A DNA stretch of 64,000 nucleotides. Source: Capillimicrobium parvum. GTDB lineage: Bacteria > Actinomycetota > Thermoleophilia > Solirubrobacterales > Solirubrobacteraceae. Within the stretch, counting starts at the first letter, position 1, and each line of letters begins with the position of its first letter. The stretch covers positions 3,162,001 through 3,226,000 of the forward strand of contig NZ_CP087164.1 of the NCBI RefSeq assembly GCF_021172045.1, given 5' to 3'. Positions 9,941 to 19,298 of the stretch are shown in pieces. A program made the translations under genes and the position numbers. The notes below the pieces were generated by a model. That model was not told where the DNA came from, searched no databases, and was given only the letters and a program-made list of their open reading frames with translations.

Positions 9941-11345
9941 GGCCCGTGGCGGCCGCGAGCGGGAGCCACACGCGGAACGTCGTGCCGCCCGCGTCGGAGT
10001 CGACGGCGATCGACCCGTCGTGGCGGTCGACGACGATCTGGCGCACGGTGTCCAGGCCGAGGCCCGTGCCGCGCCCGACCTCCTTCGTGGTGAAGAACGG
10101 GTCGAAGACGTGGCCGACGATGTCGGCCGGGATGCCCGGCCCGTCGTCCGCGATCTCGACCACCGCGCAGCGGTCCTCGCGGCGCGTGCGCACCGTGATC
10201 GTGCCGTGGTCGCCGAGCGCGTCGATCGCGTTGTCGAGCAGGTTCGTCCAGACCTGGTTGAGCTCCGCGCCGCGCATGCGCAGCGGCGGCAGGTCGCGGT
10301 CGTAGTCGCGGACGACCTCGATCTCGGTGTGCTTGAGCTTGTGGCCCATGAGGGTGAGCGTGCTCTCAAGGCCCGCGTGGACGTCGGCGTCCACGACCTC
10401 GCCGCGGTCCATGTACGCGTAGGTCTTGACCGCCGCGACGAGGCGGCTCATCTGCTCGGTGGAGGCGCGCAGCTCGTCGGCCAGGCCGCGGGCGGTCAGC
10501 GCCGCCGCGACCCAGGCGATGGCCGCGCCGGTCGCGGGCCCGGCCAGGGCGGCCACGCGGTCCAGCCACTCGCCGTCGACCCCGGCCACGGCGAGCGGCT
10601 CGGCCAGCTCCCAGGCCCGTGGGACGTCGAGGTCCTCCAGGCGCTCGAGGAGGTCCTCCTCCGCATCCGCGACGTCGAGCGCGTCGAGGGCACCGCGCTG
10701 GTCCGCCCGCGCCAGCGCCTCGCGCTGCAGCGCGACGAGCCCCTCGGCCTCGATGCGCTCGACCCCCGACTCGACGAACGCGCCGAGGGTCCGGCTGATC
10801 ACCTTCAGCGCGTCGGCGAGCTGCTCGGCGGAGCGCTGGGCGGCGGCGGCGGGGTTGTTGAGCTCGTGCGCCAGGCCGGCCGCCATCTTGCCGAGCGACT
10901 CCATCCGCTCGCGGTTCTGCTCCACGCCGGCCAGGCGGTTCATCACCGGCGAGACCGCCCGCATCACCTTGCGGTGGACGGGCGGGTTGCCGAGCGCGAG
11001 GCGGCGGAAGTCCTCCCCCGGGACGATCGCGAGGGTGACCGGCGTGAGCGCGCGCATCGACACGGGCAGCGGCTCCTCGGTGAGCGCGGCGATCGCCCCG
11101 ATCCACGTCGGGCCCTCCTGGCGGCCCGTCGGCTCGATGCGCCCGTCGATCGACATGGACGCCTGCGCCGTGCCCCGCAGCAGGCAGAGCAGGCCGCGCG
11201 GCGCGGCGCCCTGCTCGGCGAGCGCGTCGCCGGGCTCCAGCTCGCTGACCTCCGCGACCTCGGCCCAGTGCCGCAGCTGCTCGTCGTCGAGGTCGTCGAA
11301 CAGGTCGACCGGGCGCAGGTCCGCGACGGTGGCGGCCCGGGTCAT
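9930..11345 (-). CDS. Soluble histidine kinase with cyclic nucleotide-binding-type domain
   Basis: 471 residues without membrane spans. Residues about 15-120 form a cNMP-binding/Crp-like barrel (LFDDLDDEQLRHWAEVAEV, LEPGDALAEQGAAPRG), a linker follows, then phospho-acceptor His160 in AAGLAHELNNPAAA, a helical region unusually long for a dimerisation domain (165-340), and a HATPase domain with NLLDNAIDALGD, DDGPGIPADI and GRGTGLGLDTVRQI. The NNPAAA signature is typical of NtrB/soluble redox kinases. Its ATG overlaps the stop of the receiver-reductase fusion by 4 bp, so the two are almost surely partners. Whether the barrel binds cyclic nucleotide is unknown. Confidence 0.9.
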   Translation of the reverse strand: MTRAATVADLRPVDLFDDLDDEQLRHWAEVAEVSELEPGDALAEQGAAPRGLLCLLRGTAQASMSIDGRIEPTGRQEGPTWIGAIAALTEEPLPVSMRALTPVTLAIVPGEDFRRLALGNPPVHRKVMRAVSPVMNRLAGVEQNRERMESLGKMAAGLAHELNNPAAAAQRSAEQLADALKVISRTLGAFVESGVERIEAEGLVALQREALARADQRGALDALDVADAEEDLLERLEDLDVPRAWELAEPLAVAGVDGEWLDRVAALAGPATGAAIAWVAAALTARGLADELRASTEQMSRLVAAVKTYAYMDRGEVVDADVHAGLESTLTLMGHKLKHTEIEVVRDYDRDLPPLRMRGAELNQVWTNLLDNAIDALGDHGTITVRTRREDRCAVVEIADDGPGIPADIVGHVFDPFFTTKEVGRGTGLGLDTVRQIVVDRHDGSIAVDSDAGGTTFRVWLPLAAATGLTS

Positions 11346-13045
11346 GCCGTCGCGAGGTACTCGTGGATGAGGGTGACGGCCATCGAGCCCTCCCCGACCG
11401 CGCTGGCGACGCGCTTGACCGACCTCGCGCGGACGTCGCCGGCGACGAAGACGCCGGGCACGCTCGTCTCGAGCACGTACGGGTCGCGGTCGCGCTTGAG
11501 CGGCCAGCGCTCGTCCGGGACGTCCGGTCCGGCGAGGATGAACCCGCGCTCGTCGCGGGCGACGACCCCCTCCAGCCAGTCGGTATGTGGCGCCGCGCCG
11601 ATGAACACGAAGCACGCGTCGACCGGCTCGGCCGTCTCGGTGCCGTCGGGCCCCCGGATCGTGAGCTCGCGCAGCCGGCCGTCGCCGTCGGCCGCGACCG
11701 CCTGCGAGCGGGTGCGCACCTCGATGTTCGGCAGCTTCGCGATCTGCTCGATGAGGTACGTCGACATCGAGGAGGTCAGCGACTCGCCGCGCACCAGCAT
11801 GATCACCTCGGCCGCGAACGCACTGAAGTGCACGGCCGCCTGTCCGGCCGAGTTGGCCCCGCCGATGACGACGACCCGCTGCTGCTTGCACGCGCGCGCC
11901 TCGGTCATCGCGGCGCCGTAGTAGATGCCGGCGCCGGTGAGGCGCTCGAAGCCCGGCGAGTCCAGCTGACGATAGGAGACGCCCGAGGCGACGAGCACGC
12001 AGTTCGCGCTGAGCGACCCGCCGCCGCTGAGACGCACGAACCGGCCCGATCCCTCGACCTCGAGGGCGGTGGCCTCCTGGACGCTCAGCAGCTCGGCGCC
12101 CAGGCGGCGGGCCTGGGTCGTCGCGCGGGCGGCGAGCTCCGAGCCGCTCAGGCCGCGCGGGAAGCCGAGGTAGTTCTCGATGCGGCTCGACTGCCCGGCC
12201 TGGCCCCCGGCCGCCTCGCGCTCGACCATCACGGTGCGCAGGCCCTCGGAGGCGCCGTAGACCGCGGCGGCCAGCCCGGCGGGGCCGCCGCCGACGATGA
12301 CGAGGTCGTAGTGGTCGAGCGCCGGACGGGCGGCGATGCCGAGGCGCTCGGCGATCTCGAGCGTGCTGGGCCGCTCGAGCACGCTGCCGTCCTCGAGCAG
12401 CGCGACCGGCAGGCGGTCGGGCGCCACGCCGGCGACCGCGACGAGCTCGCGCGCCTCGCCGTCGCGCTCGATGTCCAGCCAGCGGGCGGGCACGCGGTTG
12501 CGGGCGAGGAAGTCGCGCAGCTCGTGGGTCTCGCGCGAGAAGCGGTGGCCGATGACGCGCACGCCGCCCGCCTCGAGCGCGGCGCCGGCCTCCCACACCG
12601 CCAGCAGATCCTCGAGGACGGGATAGAGCTCCTCCTCGGGCGGATCCCACGGCTTCAGCAGGTAGTAGTCGAGGTTGACCTCGTTGATGGCGGAGATCGC
12701 CGCCTCGGTGTCGGCGTAGGCCGTCAGCAGGACGCGCTTGGCATCCGGGACGATCTGGCGCGCCTGGACGAGGTACTCGGTACCCGCGAGCCCGGGCATC
12801 CGCTGGTCGGCGATGAGCAGGGCGACCTGATCGCCGCGGGTGCGCAGCTCGCGCAGCATCTCGAGCGCCTCCTCGCCGCCGCCGGCCCGCAGGACGCGGT
12901 AGCGGTCGCCGAAGTTGCGCCGGAGGTCGCGGGCGATGGCGGCGAGCACCGCGGGCTCGTCGTCGACGGTGACGATCGCCGCGCGGCGGCGGCGATCGGA
13001 CTCGGCCCGCTCGCCGGGGCCGGCCTCCTTGACGCTGGCGGTCAT
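11342..13045 (-). CDS. Fused response regulator / thioredoxin reductase-like flavoprotein
   Basis: 567 residues in three parts: a receiver domain (about 22-150) with Asp80 as phospho-acceptor in IADQRMPG and Lys131 in YYLLKPW; a thioredoxin-fold segment (about 162-235) ending LPVALLEDGSVLERPSTLEI but lacking a CxxC; and a class II pyridine nucleotide oxidoreductase (245-567) with FAD motif VGGGPAGLAAAVYG, NADPH motif VIGGANSAGQAA and closing GDVRARSVKRVASAVGEG. The position of the redox-active CxxC of thioredoxin reductase reads GIYYGAAMTEARAC, so the disulfide centre is missing. It is cotranscribed with the cNMP-domain kinase. Probably a phosphorylation-controlled flavoprotein acting as a redox sensor or on a non-thioredoxin substrate. 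Confidence 0.9.
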   Translation of the reverse strand: MTASVKEAGPGERAESDRRRRAAIVTVDDEPAVLAAIARDLRRNFGDRYRVLRAGGGEEALEMLRELRTRGDQVALLIADQRMPGLAGTEYLVQARQIVPDAKRVLLTAYADTEAAISAINEVNLDYYLLKPWDPPEEELYPVLEDLLAVWEAGAALEAGGVRVIGHRFSRETHELRDFLARNRVPARWLDIERDGEARELVAVAGVAPDRLPVALLEDGSVLERPSTLEIAERLGIAARPALDHYDLVIVGGGPAGLAAAVYGASEGLRTVMVEREAAGGQAGQSSRIENYLGFPRGLSGSELAARATTQARRLGAELLSVQEATALEVEGSGRFVRLSGGGSLSANCVLVASGVSYRQLDSPGFERLTGAGIYYGAAMTEARACKQQRVVVIGGANSAGQAAVHFSAFAAEVIMLVRGESLTSSMSTYLIEQIAKLPNIEVRTRSQAVAADGDGRLRELTIRGPDGTETAEPVDACFVFIGAAPHTDWLEGVVARDERGFILAGPDVPDERWPLKRDRDPYVLETSVPGVFVAGDVRARSVKRVASAVGEGSMAVTLIHEYLATA

Positions 13046-13081
13046 GGCTTGACGCTACAGGTCGCGCCAAGCCGCCCGGCG

Positions 13082-13279
13082 CTACTCGCCGCGGTCGATC
13101 CGCGCGAGCGCGATCCGCTCCTCGGCCGGGTCGACGGGCTCACCGCGCTCCAGCGCCGCGACGACCTCGTCGAGCGTGCGGCCCGACCTGCTGAACACGA
13201 GCCGTCCGTCGCGCATCACCAGTGCTGGAGCGGAGCCGCCGCACACGCCGCCGGGGTCCGATCGGTTATCCGAGTGCAT
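13082..13279 (-). CDS. Small uncharacterised protein
   Basis: 65 residues from an ATG at 13279, or 44 from an internal ATG. The sequence has GGVCGGSAPALVMRDGRL and ends in a charged helix rich in Glu and Arg (DEVVAALERGEPVDPAEER). The strand-loop-helix end resembles the tail of thioredoxin-fold proteins, but no family was recognised. It lies 36 bp upstream of the receiver-reductase gene on the same strand, and its start codon falls inside the short promoter region of the divergent Rrf2 gene. Codon position GC bias fits coding, but the call is uncertain. Confidence 0.45.
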   Translation of the reverse strand: MHSDNRSDPGGVCGGSAPALVMRDGRLVFSRSGRTLDEVVAALERGEPVDPAEERIALARIDRGE

Positions 13280-13295
13280 TGGTAGGATTATGGGC

Positions 13296-13760
13296 GTGAT
13301 CTTCACGACCAAGGCGGAGTACGGCGTGCGGCTCCTCGTGGAGCTCGGCCGCCAGGGGATCGACTCCCCCGTGTCGCTCAAGGCGATCGCCGAAGCGGAG
13401 AACCTGCCGCTCGGCTACCTCGAGCACGTCGTCGCGCTGCTGCGCAAGGCGGATCTCGTGGAGAGTACCCGCGGCGCTCGCGGGGGCTACCGGCTCGCGC
13501 GGTCGGCCGAGTCGATCACGATGGACGAGGTCGTCGTCGCCCTCGAGGGGTCGATCGCCCCGATGGACTGCTTCTTCGACGAGGCCGAGAGCCGCGTCTC
13601 GTGCTCCCATCTCAACGACCACGGCAGCGGCTGTGCAACGAAGCTGCTGTGGACGCGCGTGCAGGGCTCCGTCGTCGACGCGCTGCGGCGCACCACGCTG
13701 GCCGAGCTCGTCGTGTTCGGCCCCGCGCGCGAGCGCGAGCTCACCCCTCTCACCCACTGA
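13296..13760 (+). CDS. Rrf2-family iron-sulfur regulator of the suf operon
   Basis: 154 residues. N-terminal winged helix FTTKAEYGVRLLVELG through LPLGYLEHVVALLRKADLV, then GARGGYRLAR, the wing of Rrf2 proteins, and three cysteines in the C-terminal part (CFFDEA, VSCSHL and GCATKL) placed like the cluster ligands of IscR/SufR. It likely represses the downstream suf genes when it carries an Fe-S cluster. The GTG at 13296 was chosen because AGG lies 9 nt upstream, whereas the ATG at 13290 has a 3-nt spacing; both are in frame. sufC follows after 19 bp, so it is probably the first gene of the operon. Confidence 0.85.
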   Translation: MIFTTKAEYGVRLLVELGRQGIDSPVSLKAIAEAENLPLGYLEHVVALLRKADLVESTRGARGGYRLARSAESITMDEVVVALEGSIAPMDCFFDEAESRVSCSHLNDHGSGCATKLLWTRVQGSVVDALRRTTLAELVVFGPARERELTPLTH

Positions 13761-13779
13761 CACAGGCTTCCAGGAGACC

Positions 13780-14547
13780 ATGGCGCATCTCGAGATCAAG
13801 AACCTCCACGTCCAGGCCGGGGACAAGCAGATCCTCAAGGGCCTGGACATCGACGTCCGCAGCGGCGAGGTCCATGCCCTCATGGGCCCCAACGGCTCGG
13901 GCAAGTCGACGCTGGCCAACGCGATCATGGGCCACCCGGGGCTCGAGGTCACCGAGGGCCAGATCCTGCTCGACGGCCAGGACATCACGGAGGCCGATCC
14001 CGACGAGCGCGCGCGCCTCGGGCTGTTCATGGCGTTCCAGTATCCGGTGTCGATCCCCGGAGTGACCATCACGAAGTACCTGCGCATGGTCATGAACGCC
14101 CACCGCGAGCACCGCGGCGAGGCCGACATCTCGCTCAAGGACTTCCGCAAGACGGTCGAGTCGGCGATGGAGCTGACGAACGTCCCGAGGGAGTTCTCGG
14201 CGCGCTACCTCAACGAGGGCTTCTCCGGCGGCGAGAAGAAGCGCCTGGAGATCCTCCAGCTCGCGCTCCTGCGGCCGCAGATCGCCGTGCTCGACGAGAC
14301 CGACTCTGGCCTCGACATCGACGCCCTGAACGTCGTCGCCAACGGCGTCAACACCGTCACCAAGGGCAGCGGCATGGGCACGCTGATCATCACCCACTAC
14401 CAGCGCATCCTGCACCTGGTCCAGCCGAACCGCGTGTCGATCGTCTTCGACGGCCGGATCGTCAAGGAGGGCGGCCCCGAGCTCGTCGACGAGCTCGAGC
14501 GCCACGGGTACGGCTGGATCCGCGACGAGGTCGCCGCAGGCGCCTAG
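13780..14547 (+). CDS. sufC: Fe-S cluster assembly ATPase SufC
   Basis: 255 residues, an ABC-type ATPase that associates with SufB and SufD to form the scaffold on which Fe-S clusters are built. Walker [10 protein letters not shown] is at 36-44, the SufC-type signature [11 protein letters not shown] replaces the usual LSGGQ, and the Walker B and switch read [14 protein letters not shown] and [15 protein letters not shown] lies 4 nt upstream of the ATG. It is the second gene of the Rrf2-sufC-S-U-Rieske-B-D operon; in many actinobacteria sufB and sufD come first, so the order is shuffled. Confidence 0.97.
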   Translation: MAHLEIKNLHVQAGDKQILKGLDIDVRSGEVHALMGPNGSGKSTLANAIMGHPGLEVTEGQILLDGQDITEADPDERARLGLFMAFQYPVSIPGVTITKYLRMVMNAHREHRGEADISLKDFRKTVESAMELTNVPREFSARYLNEGFSGGEKKRLEILQLALLRPQIAVLDETDSGLDIDALNVVANGVNTVTKGSGMGTLIITHYQRILHLVQPNRVSIVFDGRIVKEGGPELVDELERHGYGWIRDEVAAGA

Positions 14548-14552
14548 GCACC

Positions 14553-15815
14553 ATGGAGCCCCGCGGGTTCACCCACTCCGACGTCTCGGCCCTCGTGGAC
14601 ACCTCATCGGGTGCCATCCTCGACGTCCGCCACGAGTTCCCCGTCCTCGAGCAGGAGGGGCTCGTCTACCTCGACAGCGGCGCGACCGCGCAGAAGCCGG
14701 CCGCCGTCATCGAGGCGATGGATGCGTTCATGCGCCACGAGAACGCGTCCGTGCACCGCGGCGTCTACCCGCTCGCGGTCGAGTCGACCGAGCGCTTCGA
14801 GACGGCGCGCGCCCGCGCGGCCGGCTGGCTGCGCGCGCCGGCGCGCGGCACGATCTTCACGAAGAACGCGACCGAGGCGATCAACCTCGTCGCATACGCG
14901 TGGGGTCTCGACAACGTCGGCGCCGGCGACACGATCGTCGTCACCGAGATGGAGCACCACTCCAACGTGGTGTCCTGGCAGATCCTCGCGCAGCGGGTCG
15001 GCGCACGCGTCGAGTACGTCCGGGTCGACGGCGACGGGCGCCTCGACCTCGAGACCCTCGACGCGCTGCTGGCGCGCGAGCCGAAGCTCGTCGCCGTCGC
15101 CCACGTCTCCAACGTGCTCGGCACGATCAACCCAGTGGCCGACATCGTCGCCCGGGCGAAGGCCGCGGGCGCCGTCACGGTCATCGACGGCGCGCAGGCG
15201 GTGCCCCAGATCCCGGTCGACGTCGGCGCGATCGACGCCGACTTCTACGCGTGGACCGCGCACAAGGTGTACGGGCCCACGGGGCTCGGCATCCTGCACG
15301 GCCGCCCGGCGCTGCTCGAGCGGATGTCGCCGTTCATCGGCGGCGGCCACATGATCTCGCTCGTCTCCGACCAGGAGTCGACCTGGGCGGAGATCCCGGC
15401 GAAGTTCGAGGCGGGCACGTCGCCGATCATCGAGGCGGTCGGCATGGGCGCGGCCGTCGAGTGGCTGCAGGGCATCGGCATGGACCGCGTGCGCGCGCAC
15501 GAGCTCGACCTCGTCGCCTACACGCTCGACCGGCTGTCCGAGATCCCCGGCCTGACGCTGCACGGCCCCCGCGAGCCCGAGGCCCGCGGCGCGGTGGTCT
15601 CGTTCGCGCTCGACTACGCCCACCCGCACGACGTGGCGGAGATCGTCGCGCGCCGCGGCGTCTGCGTGCGCGCCGGCCACCACTGCGCGCAGCCGCTCAT
15701 GCGCTGCCTCGGCGTCGGCGCCACCACGCGCGCGTCCTTCGCGGTGCACAACGACCGGGCCGACGTCGACGAGCTCGTCGCCGCCCTGCACGACGTCCAC
15801 GAGGTGTTCGGATAG
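14553..15815 (+). CDS. sufS: Cysteine desulfurase SufS
   Basis: 420 residues, group II PLP-dependent cysteine desulfurase that strips sulfur from L-cysteine as a persulfide. The PLP lysine is Lys238 in [12 protein letters not shown] and the persulfide cysteine is Cys378 in [11 protein letters not shown]; the [12 protein letters not shown] block near 132-143 is typical. The N-terminus has about 20 extra residues before the conserved [10 protein letters not shown]. It starts 5 bp after sufC and is followed after 2 bp by sufU, its sulfur acceptor. Confidence 0.97.
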   Translation: MEPRGFTHSDVSALVDTSSGAILDVRHEFPVLEQEGLVYLDSGATAQKPAAVIEAMDAFMRHENASVHRGVYPLAVESTERFETARARAAGWLRAPARGTIFTKNATEAINLVAYAWGLDNVGAGDTIVVTEMEHHSNVVSWQILAQRVGARVEYVRVDGDGRLDLETLDALLAREPKLVAVAHVSNVLGTINPVADIVARAKAAGAVTVIDGAQAVPQIPVDVGAIDADFYAWTAHKVYGPTGLGILHGRPALLERMSPFIGGGHMISLVSDQESTWAEIPAKFEAGTSPIIEAVGMGAAVEWLQGIGMDRVRAHELDLVAYTLDRLSEIPGLTLHGPREPEARGAVVSFALDYAHPHDVAEIVARRGVCVRAGHHCAQPLMRCLGVGATTRASFAVHNDRADVDELVAALHDVHEVFG

Positions 15816-15817
15816 CG

Positions 15818-16237
15818 ATGGACGAGCTGTACCGCGAGCAGATCCTCGAGCACTACAAGCGCCCGCACAACTGGGGCGAGATGGAGGCCCCCGATCTCGA
15901 GGCCGAGGACCACAACCCCCTGTGCGGCGACCAGCTGAAGGTCATGCTGCGCGTGAGCGACGACGGGACGATCGAGGATGTCCGCTTCGCCGGGCACGGC
16001 TGCGCGATCAGCCAGGCCGCCGCGTCGCTGTCGTCGGACGAGGTCAAGGGCATGAAGGTCGACGACCTGCTGCGCCTGGACCGCGCGTTCGTACTCGATC
16101 TGCTCGGCATCGACATCTCCGCCACGCGGATGAAGTGCGCGCTCCTGACGTTGAAGGTGCTCAAGAGCGCGGGGCTCGGCCACACCGCCGACTGGGAGTC
16201 CGAGACCCCGGCCTCCGAAGCGGAGGCGCGACCTTGA
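15818..16237 (+). CDS. sufU: Sulfur relay zinc protein SufU
   Basis: 139 residues of the SufU/IscU family. Three conserved cysteines are seen: Cys36 in NPLCGDQ, Cys62 in GHGCAISQ and Cys107 in MKCALL. In Gram-positives SufU binds zinc and takes the persulfide from SufS for delivery to SufBCD rather than acting as a scaffold. The 18-residue insertion between the second and third cysteines ([16 protein letters not shown]) is the SufU type, distinguishing it from IscU. Its stop overlaps the TTG start of the Rieske protein. Confidence 0.95.
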   Translation: MDELYREQILEHYKRPHNWGEMEAPDLEAEDHNPLCGDQLKVMLRVSDDGTIEDVRFAGHGCAISQAAASLSSDEVKGMKVDDLLRLDRAFVLDLLGIDISATRMKCALLTLKVLKSAGLGHTADWESETPASEAEARP

Positions 16238-16551
16238 CACTGACCATCGACATCTGCCCGCTCGCGGAGCTGCCGCCGGGCGAGCGCCGGATCGTGTCCT
16301 TCGAGGACGTCGAGATCGGCGTGTTCAACTGCAACGGCGAGCTGCTGGCCATCGAGGACCGCTGCTCGCACGACGACGGGCCCCTCGCCGAGGGCGAGCT
16401 CGACGCCGCGGCATGCACCGTCGAGTGCCCGCGCCACGGATCGGTGTTCGATCTGCGCACGGGCAAGCCGATGACGCTGCCCGCCTACATGCCCGTAGAC
16501 ACCTTCCCCGTCCTCGTCGAGGACGGCCTGATCAAGCTGGAGGTCGACTGA
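16234..16551 (+). CDS. Rieske-type [2Fe-2S] ferredoxin of the suf operon
   Basis: 105 residues. The Rieske cluster ligands are present as two boxes, Cys44-x-His46 in DRCSHDDG and Cys65-x-x-His68 in ECPRHGS, with the dioxygenase-ferredoxin spacing. The TTG at 16234 is supported by GGAGG seven bases upstream and overlaps the sufU stop by 4 bases. Soluble, no signal peptide. Such proteins are frequent in actinobacterial suf operons and probably donate electrons to cluster assembly or to an unlinked oxygenase; that role is inference. Confidence 0.9.
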   Translation: MTLTIDICPLAELPPGERRIVSFEDVEIGVFNCNGELLAIEDRCSHDDGPLAEGELDAAACTVECPRHGSVFDLRTGKPMTLPAYMPVDTFPVLVEDGLIKLEVD

Positions 16552-16554
16552 ACC

Positions 16555-17988
16555 ATGGCTACCCCTGAAGTCATCGCCGAGCAGGAGGCCCTGGCGCACA
16601 TCAACTCCGATTACACGGAGCGCTACGGCTTCCATGACGCCGAGAACTACCTGTACAAGGCCCCAAAGGGCCTGACGCGCGAGCTCGTCGAGAAGATCTC
16701 GGAGTTCAAGAGCGAGCCACAGTGGATGCGCGACTTCCGCCTGAAGGCGCTCGACCACTTCCTCGCGCGCCCGATGCCGACCTGGGGCTCGCCGATGCTG
16801 GCCGAGGTCGACTTCGACGACATCCACTACTTCGTGCGCGCCTCCGAGCGCTCCGAGCGGTCGTGGGACGACGTCCCCGAGGACGTGAAGAAGACGTTCG
16901 ACCGCCTGGGCATCCCTGAGGCCGAGCGAAAGTTCCTCTCCGGCGTCGGCGCGCAGTACGAGTCCGAGGTCGTCTACCACCAGGTCAACGAGGAGCTCGA
17001 GAAGCAGGGGGTGATCTTCACCGACATGGACACGGCGCTGCGCGAGCACGAGGACATCGTGCGCGAGTACTTCGCCACGATCATCCCGCCCAACGACAAC
17101 AAGCTCGCGGCGCTCAACAGCGCCGTGTGGTCGGGCGGCTCGTTCGTCTACGTGCCGCCGGGCGTCCACGTCGAGATGCCGCTGCAGGCCTACTTCCGCA
17201 TCAACACGGAGAACATGGGCCAGTTCGAGCGCACGCTGATCATCGCCGACGAGGGCTCCTACGTGCACTACGTCGAGGGCTGCACCGCGCCGACGTACTC
17301 GTCGTCGTCGCTGCACTCCGCGGTCGTCGAGCTGTTCGCCAAGCCGGGCGGGCGCATCCGCTATACGACGGTGCAGAACTGGTCGAACAACGTGTTCAAC
17401 CTCGTGACGAAGCGGGCGGTCGCCGAGACCGACGCGACGGTCGAGTGGGTCGACTGCAACCTCGGCTCGAAGCTGACGATGAAGTACCCGTCGGTCTACC
17501 TGATGGGCGAGCGGGCGCACGGCGAGATCCTGTCGATCGCGTTCGCCGGCACCGGCCAGCACCAGGACGCGGGCGGCAAGATCGTCCACGCCGCGCCGAA
17601 CACGACGTCGAACATCTTCGCCAAGTCGATCTCCAAGGACGGCGGGCGCTCGTCGTACCGCGGCCTGCTCGAGGTCGCCAAGGGCGCCCACGGCTCGAAG
17701 TCGAAGGTGGTCTGCGACGCGCTGCTGCTCGACGAGGCGTCGCGGTCGGACACCTACCCGACGATCCGCATCGGCGAGGACGACGTCGACGTCGGCCACG
17801 AGGCGACGGTGTCGAAGGTCGGCGAGGAGCAGCTCTTCTACCTGCAGTCGCACGGGCTCCAGGAGGAGGAGGCGTCCAAGCTGATCGTCAACGGCTTCAT
17901 CGAGCCGATCGTCAAGGAGCTCCCGATGGAGTACGCGGTCGAGATGAACCGCCTCATCGAGCTTCAGATGGAGGGCTCGATCGGATGA
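16555..17988 (+). CDS. sufB: Fe-S cluster scaffold SufB
   Basis: 477 residues. SufB family: N-terminal helices ([16 protein letters not shown] and [16 protein letters not shown]), then the long right-handed beta helix with [21 protein letters not shown] and [16 protein letters not shown], and the C-terminal [20 protein letters not shown]. SufB is the cluster-building subunit of SufBC2D; Cys in the EGC motif is a known candidate ligand region. It starts 3 bp after the Rieske gene and overlaps sufD by 4 bp (ATGA). Confidence 0.97.
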   Translation: MATPEVIAEQEALAHINSDYTERYGFHDAENYLYKAPKGLTRELVEKISEFKSEPQWMRDFRLKALDHFLARPMPTWGSPMLAEVDFDDIHYFVRASERSERSWDDVPEDVKKTFDRLGIPEAERKFLSGVGAQYESEVVYHQVNEELEKQGVIFTDMDTALREHEDIVREYFATIIPPNDNKLAALNSAVWSGGSFVYVPPGVHVEMPLQAYFRINTENMGQFERTLIIADEGSYVHYVEGCTAPTYSSSSLHSAVVELFAKPGGRIRYTTVQNWSNNVFNLVTKRAVAETDATVEWVDCNLGSKLTMKYPSVYLMGERAHGEILSIAFAGTGQHQDAGGKIVHAAPNTTSNIFAKSISKDGGRSSYRGLLEVAKGAHGSKSKVVCDALLLDEASRSDTYPTIRIGEDDVDVGHEATVSKVGEEQLFYLQSHGLQEEEASKLIVNGFIEPIVKELPMEYAVEMNRLIELQMEGSIG

Positions 17989-19190
17989 CCGAGACGGCCA
18001 CGGACATCATCGCCGCCCGCAGGACGCGGGCGCTCGACTCGCTCGGTGTGCTCGTCATGCCGGCGTTCCGCGGAACGCCGGGATGGGAGTTCACGCCGAT
18101 CGACAAGCTGTCGCTGGACGACTTCGAGCCCGCACCGGGTGGCGAGGGCGACGGCCTGCTGTCCCTCGGCGACGCCATCGTGCCGGGCGACGCCGACCCG
18201 GTGGCGGACGCGCCGGTCGTGCTGCCGCTCGCGATGGCGGCGGAGCGCCTGCCGGCGGTCGTCGAGCGTCACCTCGGCTCGCTGGTCGGGCCGGACTCGC
18301 CGTTCTCCGCGCGCAACGACGCGCACTGGACCGACGGCGCGCTCGTCTACGTGCCGCGCAACGTCGTCGTCGAGGAGCCGATCGTCCTGACGAACGTCCA
18401 CGAGCAGGCCGGCAGCGCCCTGCACTGGCGGACGCTGGTCGTGCTCGACGAGGGCGCGGAGGCGACGATCTTCGACCAGACGGTGTCGGCCTCCGACGGC
18501 GAGGGACTCGTCAACGGGGTCGTCGAGCTGATCGTCGGCGAGAACGCGACGCTGCGCTACGTCGGCGTGCAGGACCTCAACGAGAAGACGTGGGTGTTCG
18601 GCAACGAGCGCGCGACGATCCTGCGCGACGGCACGCTGGACTGGGTGACGCTCGGCTTCGGCGGGGCCAACGGAAAGGTGTTTCTCGAGACGACGCTGGC
18701 CGAGCCGGGCTCGAGCGCGCGCGTCACCGGCGGCTACGCGACGCGCGGGCGCCAGCACCTCGACTTCGACACCCGCCAGGAGCACGCGGCGCCGGACACG
18801 GTGAGCGATCTCGCGTTCCGCGGCATCCTCGCCGACCGCTCGAGCGCGGTGTGGCGCGGGATGATCAAGGTCGACCCGGGCGCTCAGCGCATCGACGCCT
18901 TCCAGGAGTGCCGGAACCTGCTCGTGTCGAAGAAGGCCCACGCGGACGCGATCCCGGGCCTGGAGATCCTTGCCAACGACGTGCGCTGCACGCACGCGGC
19001 GGCGATCGCCCAGATCGACCCGGACCAGGTGTTCTACCTGCGCTCCCGCGGCCTCGACGAGGACGACGCGAAGCGGCTCGTGGTCGAGGGATTCCTCGGC
19101 TCGCTCCTCGAGCGGTTCCCGGAGGGCCCGCTGCGCGACGCGCTGGCGGGCGCGCTGGACCACCGTCTCGCCGTCCTGCTCGGCGACTAG
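17985..19190 (+). CDS. sufD: Fe-S cluster assembly protein SufD
   Basis: 401 residues, paralogue of SufB that completes the SufBC2D scaffold. The beta-helix core shows [18 protein letters not shown] and [20 protein letters not shown], and the C-terminus ends with the conserved [20 protein letters not shown] helix. The N-terminal 100 residues are variable, as is usual for SufD. Its ATG overlaps the sufB stop by 4 bp and it is the last gene of the operon; a 47-bp palindrome follows 16 bp downstream and probably ends the transcript. Confidence 0.95.
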   Translation: MTETATDIIAARRTRALDSLGVLVMPAFRGTPGWEFTPIDKLSLDDFEPAPGGEGDGLLSLGDAIVPGDADPVADAPVVLPLAMAAERLPAVVERHLGSLVGPDSPFSARNDAHWTDGALVYVPRNVVVEEPIVLTNVHEQAGSALHWRTLVVLDEGAEATIFDQTVSASDGEGLVNGVVELIVGENATLRYVGVQDLNEKTWVFGNERATILRDGTLDWVTLGFGGANGKVFLETTLAEPGSSARVTGGYATRGRQHLDFDTRQEHAAPDTVSDLAFRGILADRSSAVWRGMIKVDPGAQRIDAFQECRNLLVSKKAHADAIPGLEILANDVRCTHAAAIAQIDPDQVFYLRSRGLDEDDAKRLVVEGFLGSLLERFPEGPLRDALAGALDHRLAVLLGD

Positions 19191-19206
19191 CTCCCCTCCG
19201 TTCGCA

Positions 19207-19253
19207 CCGAGCGTCGACGTTCTTGGCCTGAGGCTGAGCAACTCGACGCTCGG
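19207..19253. repeat. 47-bp palindrome, copy A (sufD / deacetylase convergent junction)
   Basis: Arms of CCGAGCGTCGA and TCGACGCTCGG are an exact 11-bp inverted repeat; the interior continues pairing through GTT/AAC and GGCC/GGC-type segments down to a 3-nt loop, so nearly the whole element folds as one hairpin. The same family occurs at 36049 and 59796. It lies between the ends of sufD and the convergent deacetylase gene, so a bidirectional terminator role is likely, although no T run follows. Confidence 0.85.
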
Positions 19254-19298
19254 TCGGCGTGCCCGCGTTCGGCGGGCACGAGGGCGAGGCCGGCCGCG

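Noticed and set aside
9930-13070. 1046-codon frame joining the kinase with the receiver-reductase
   Set aside because: The N-terminal 575 codons are a shadow frame; the reductase is in another phase and the two genes overlap by 4 bp, so there is no fusion.
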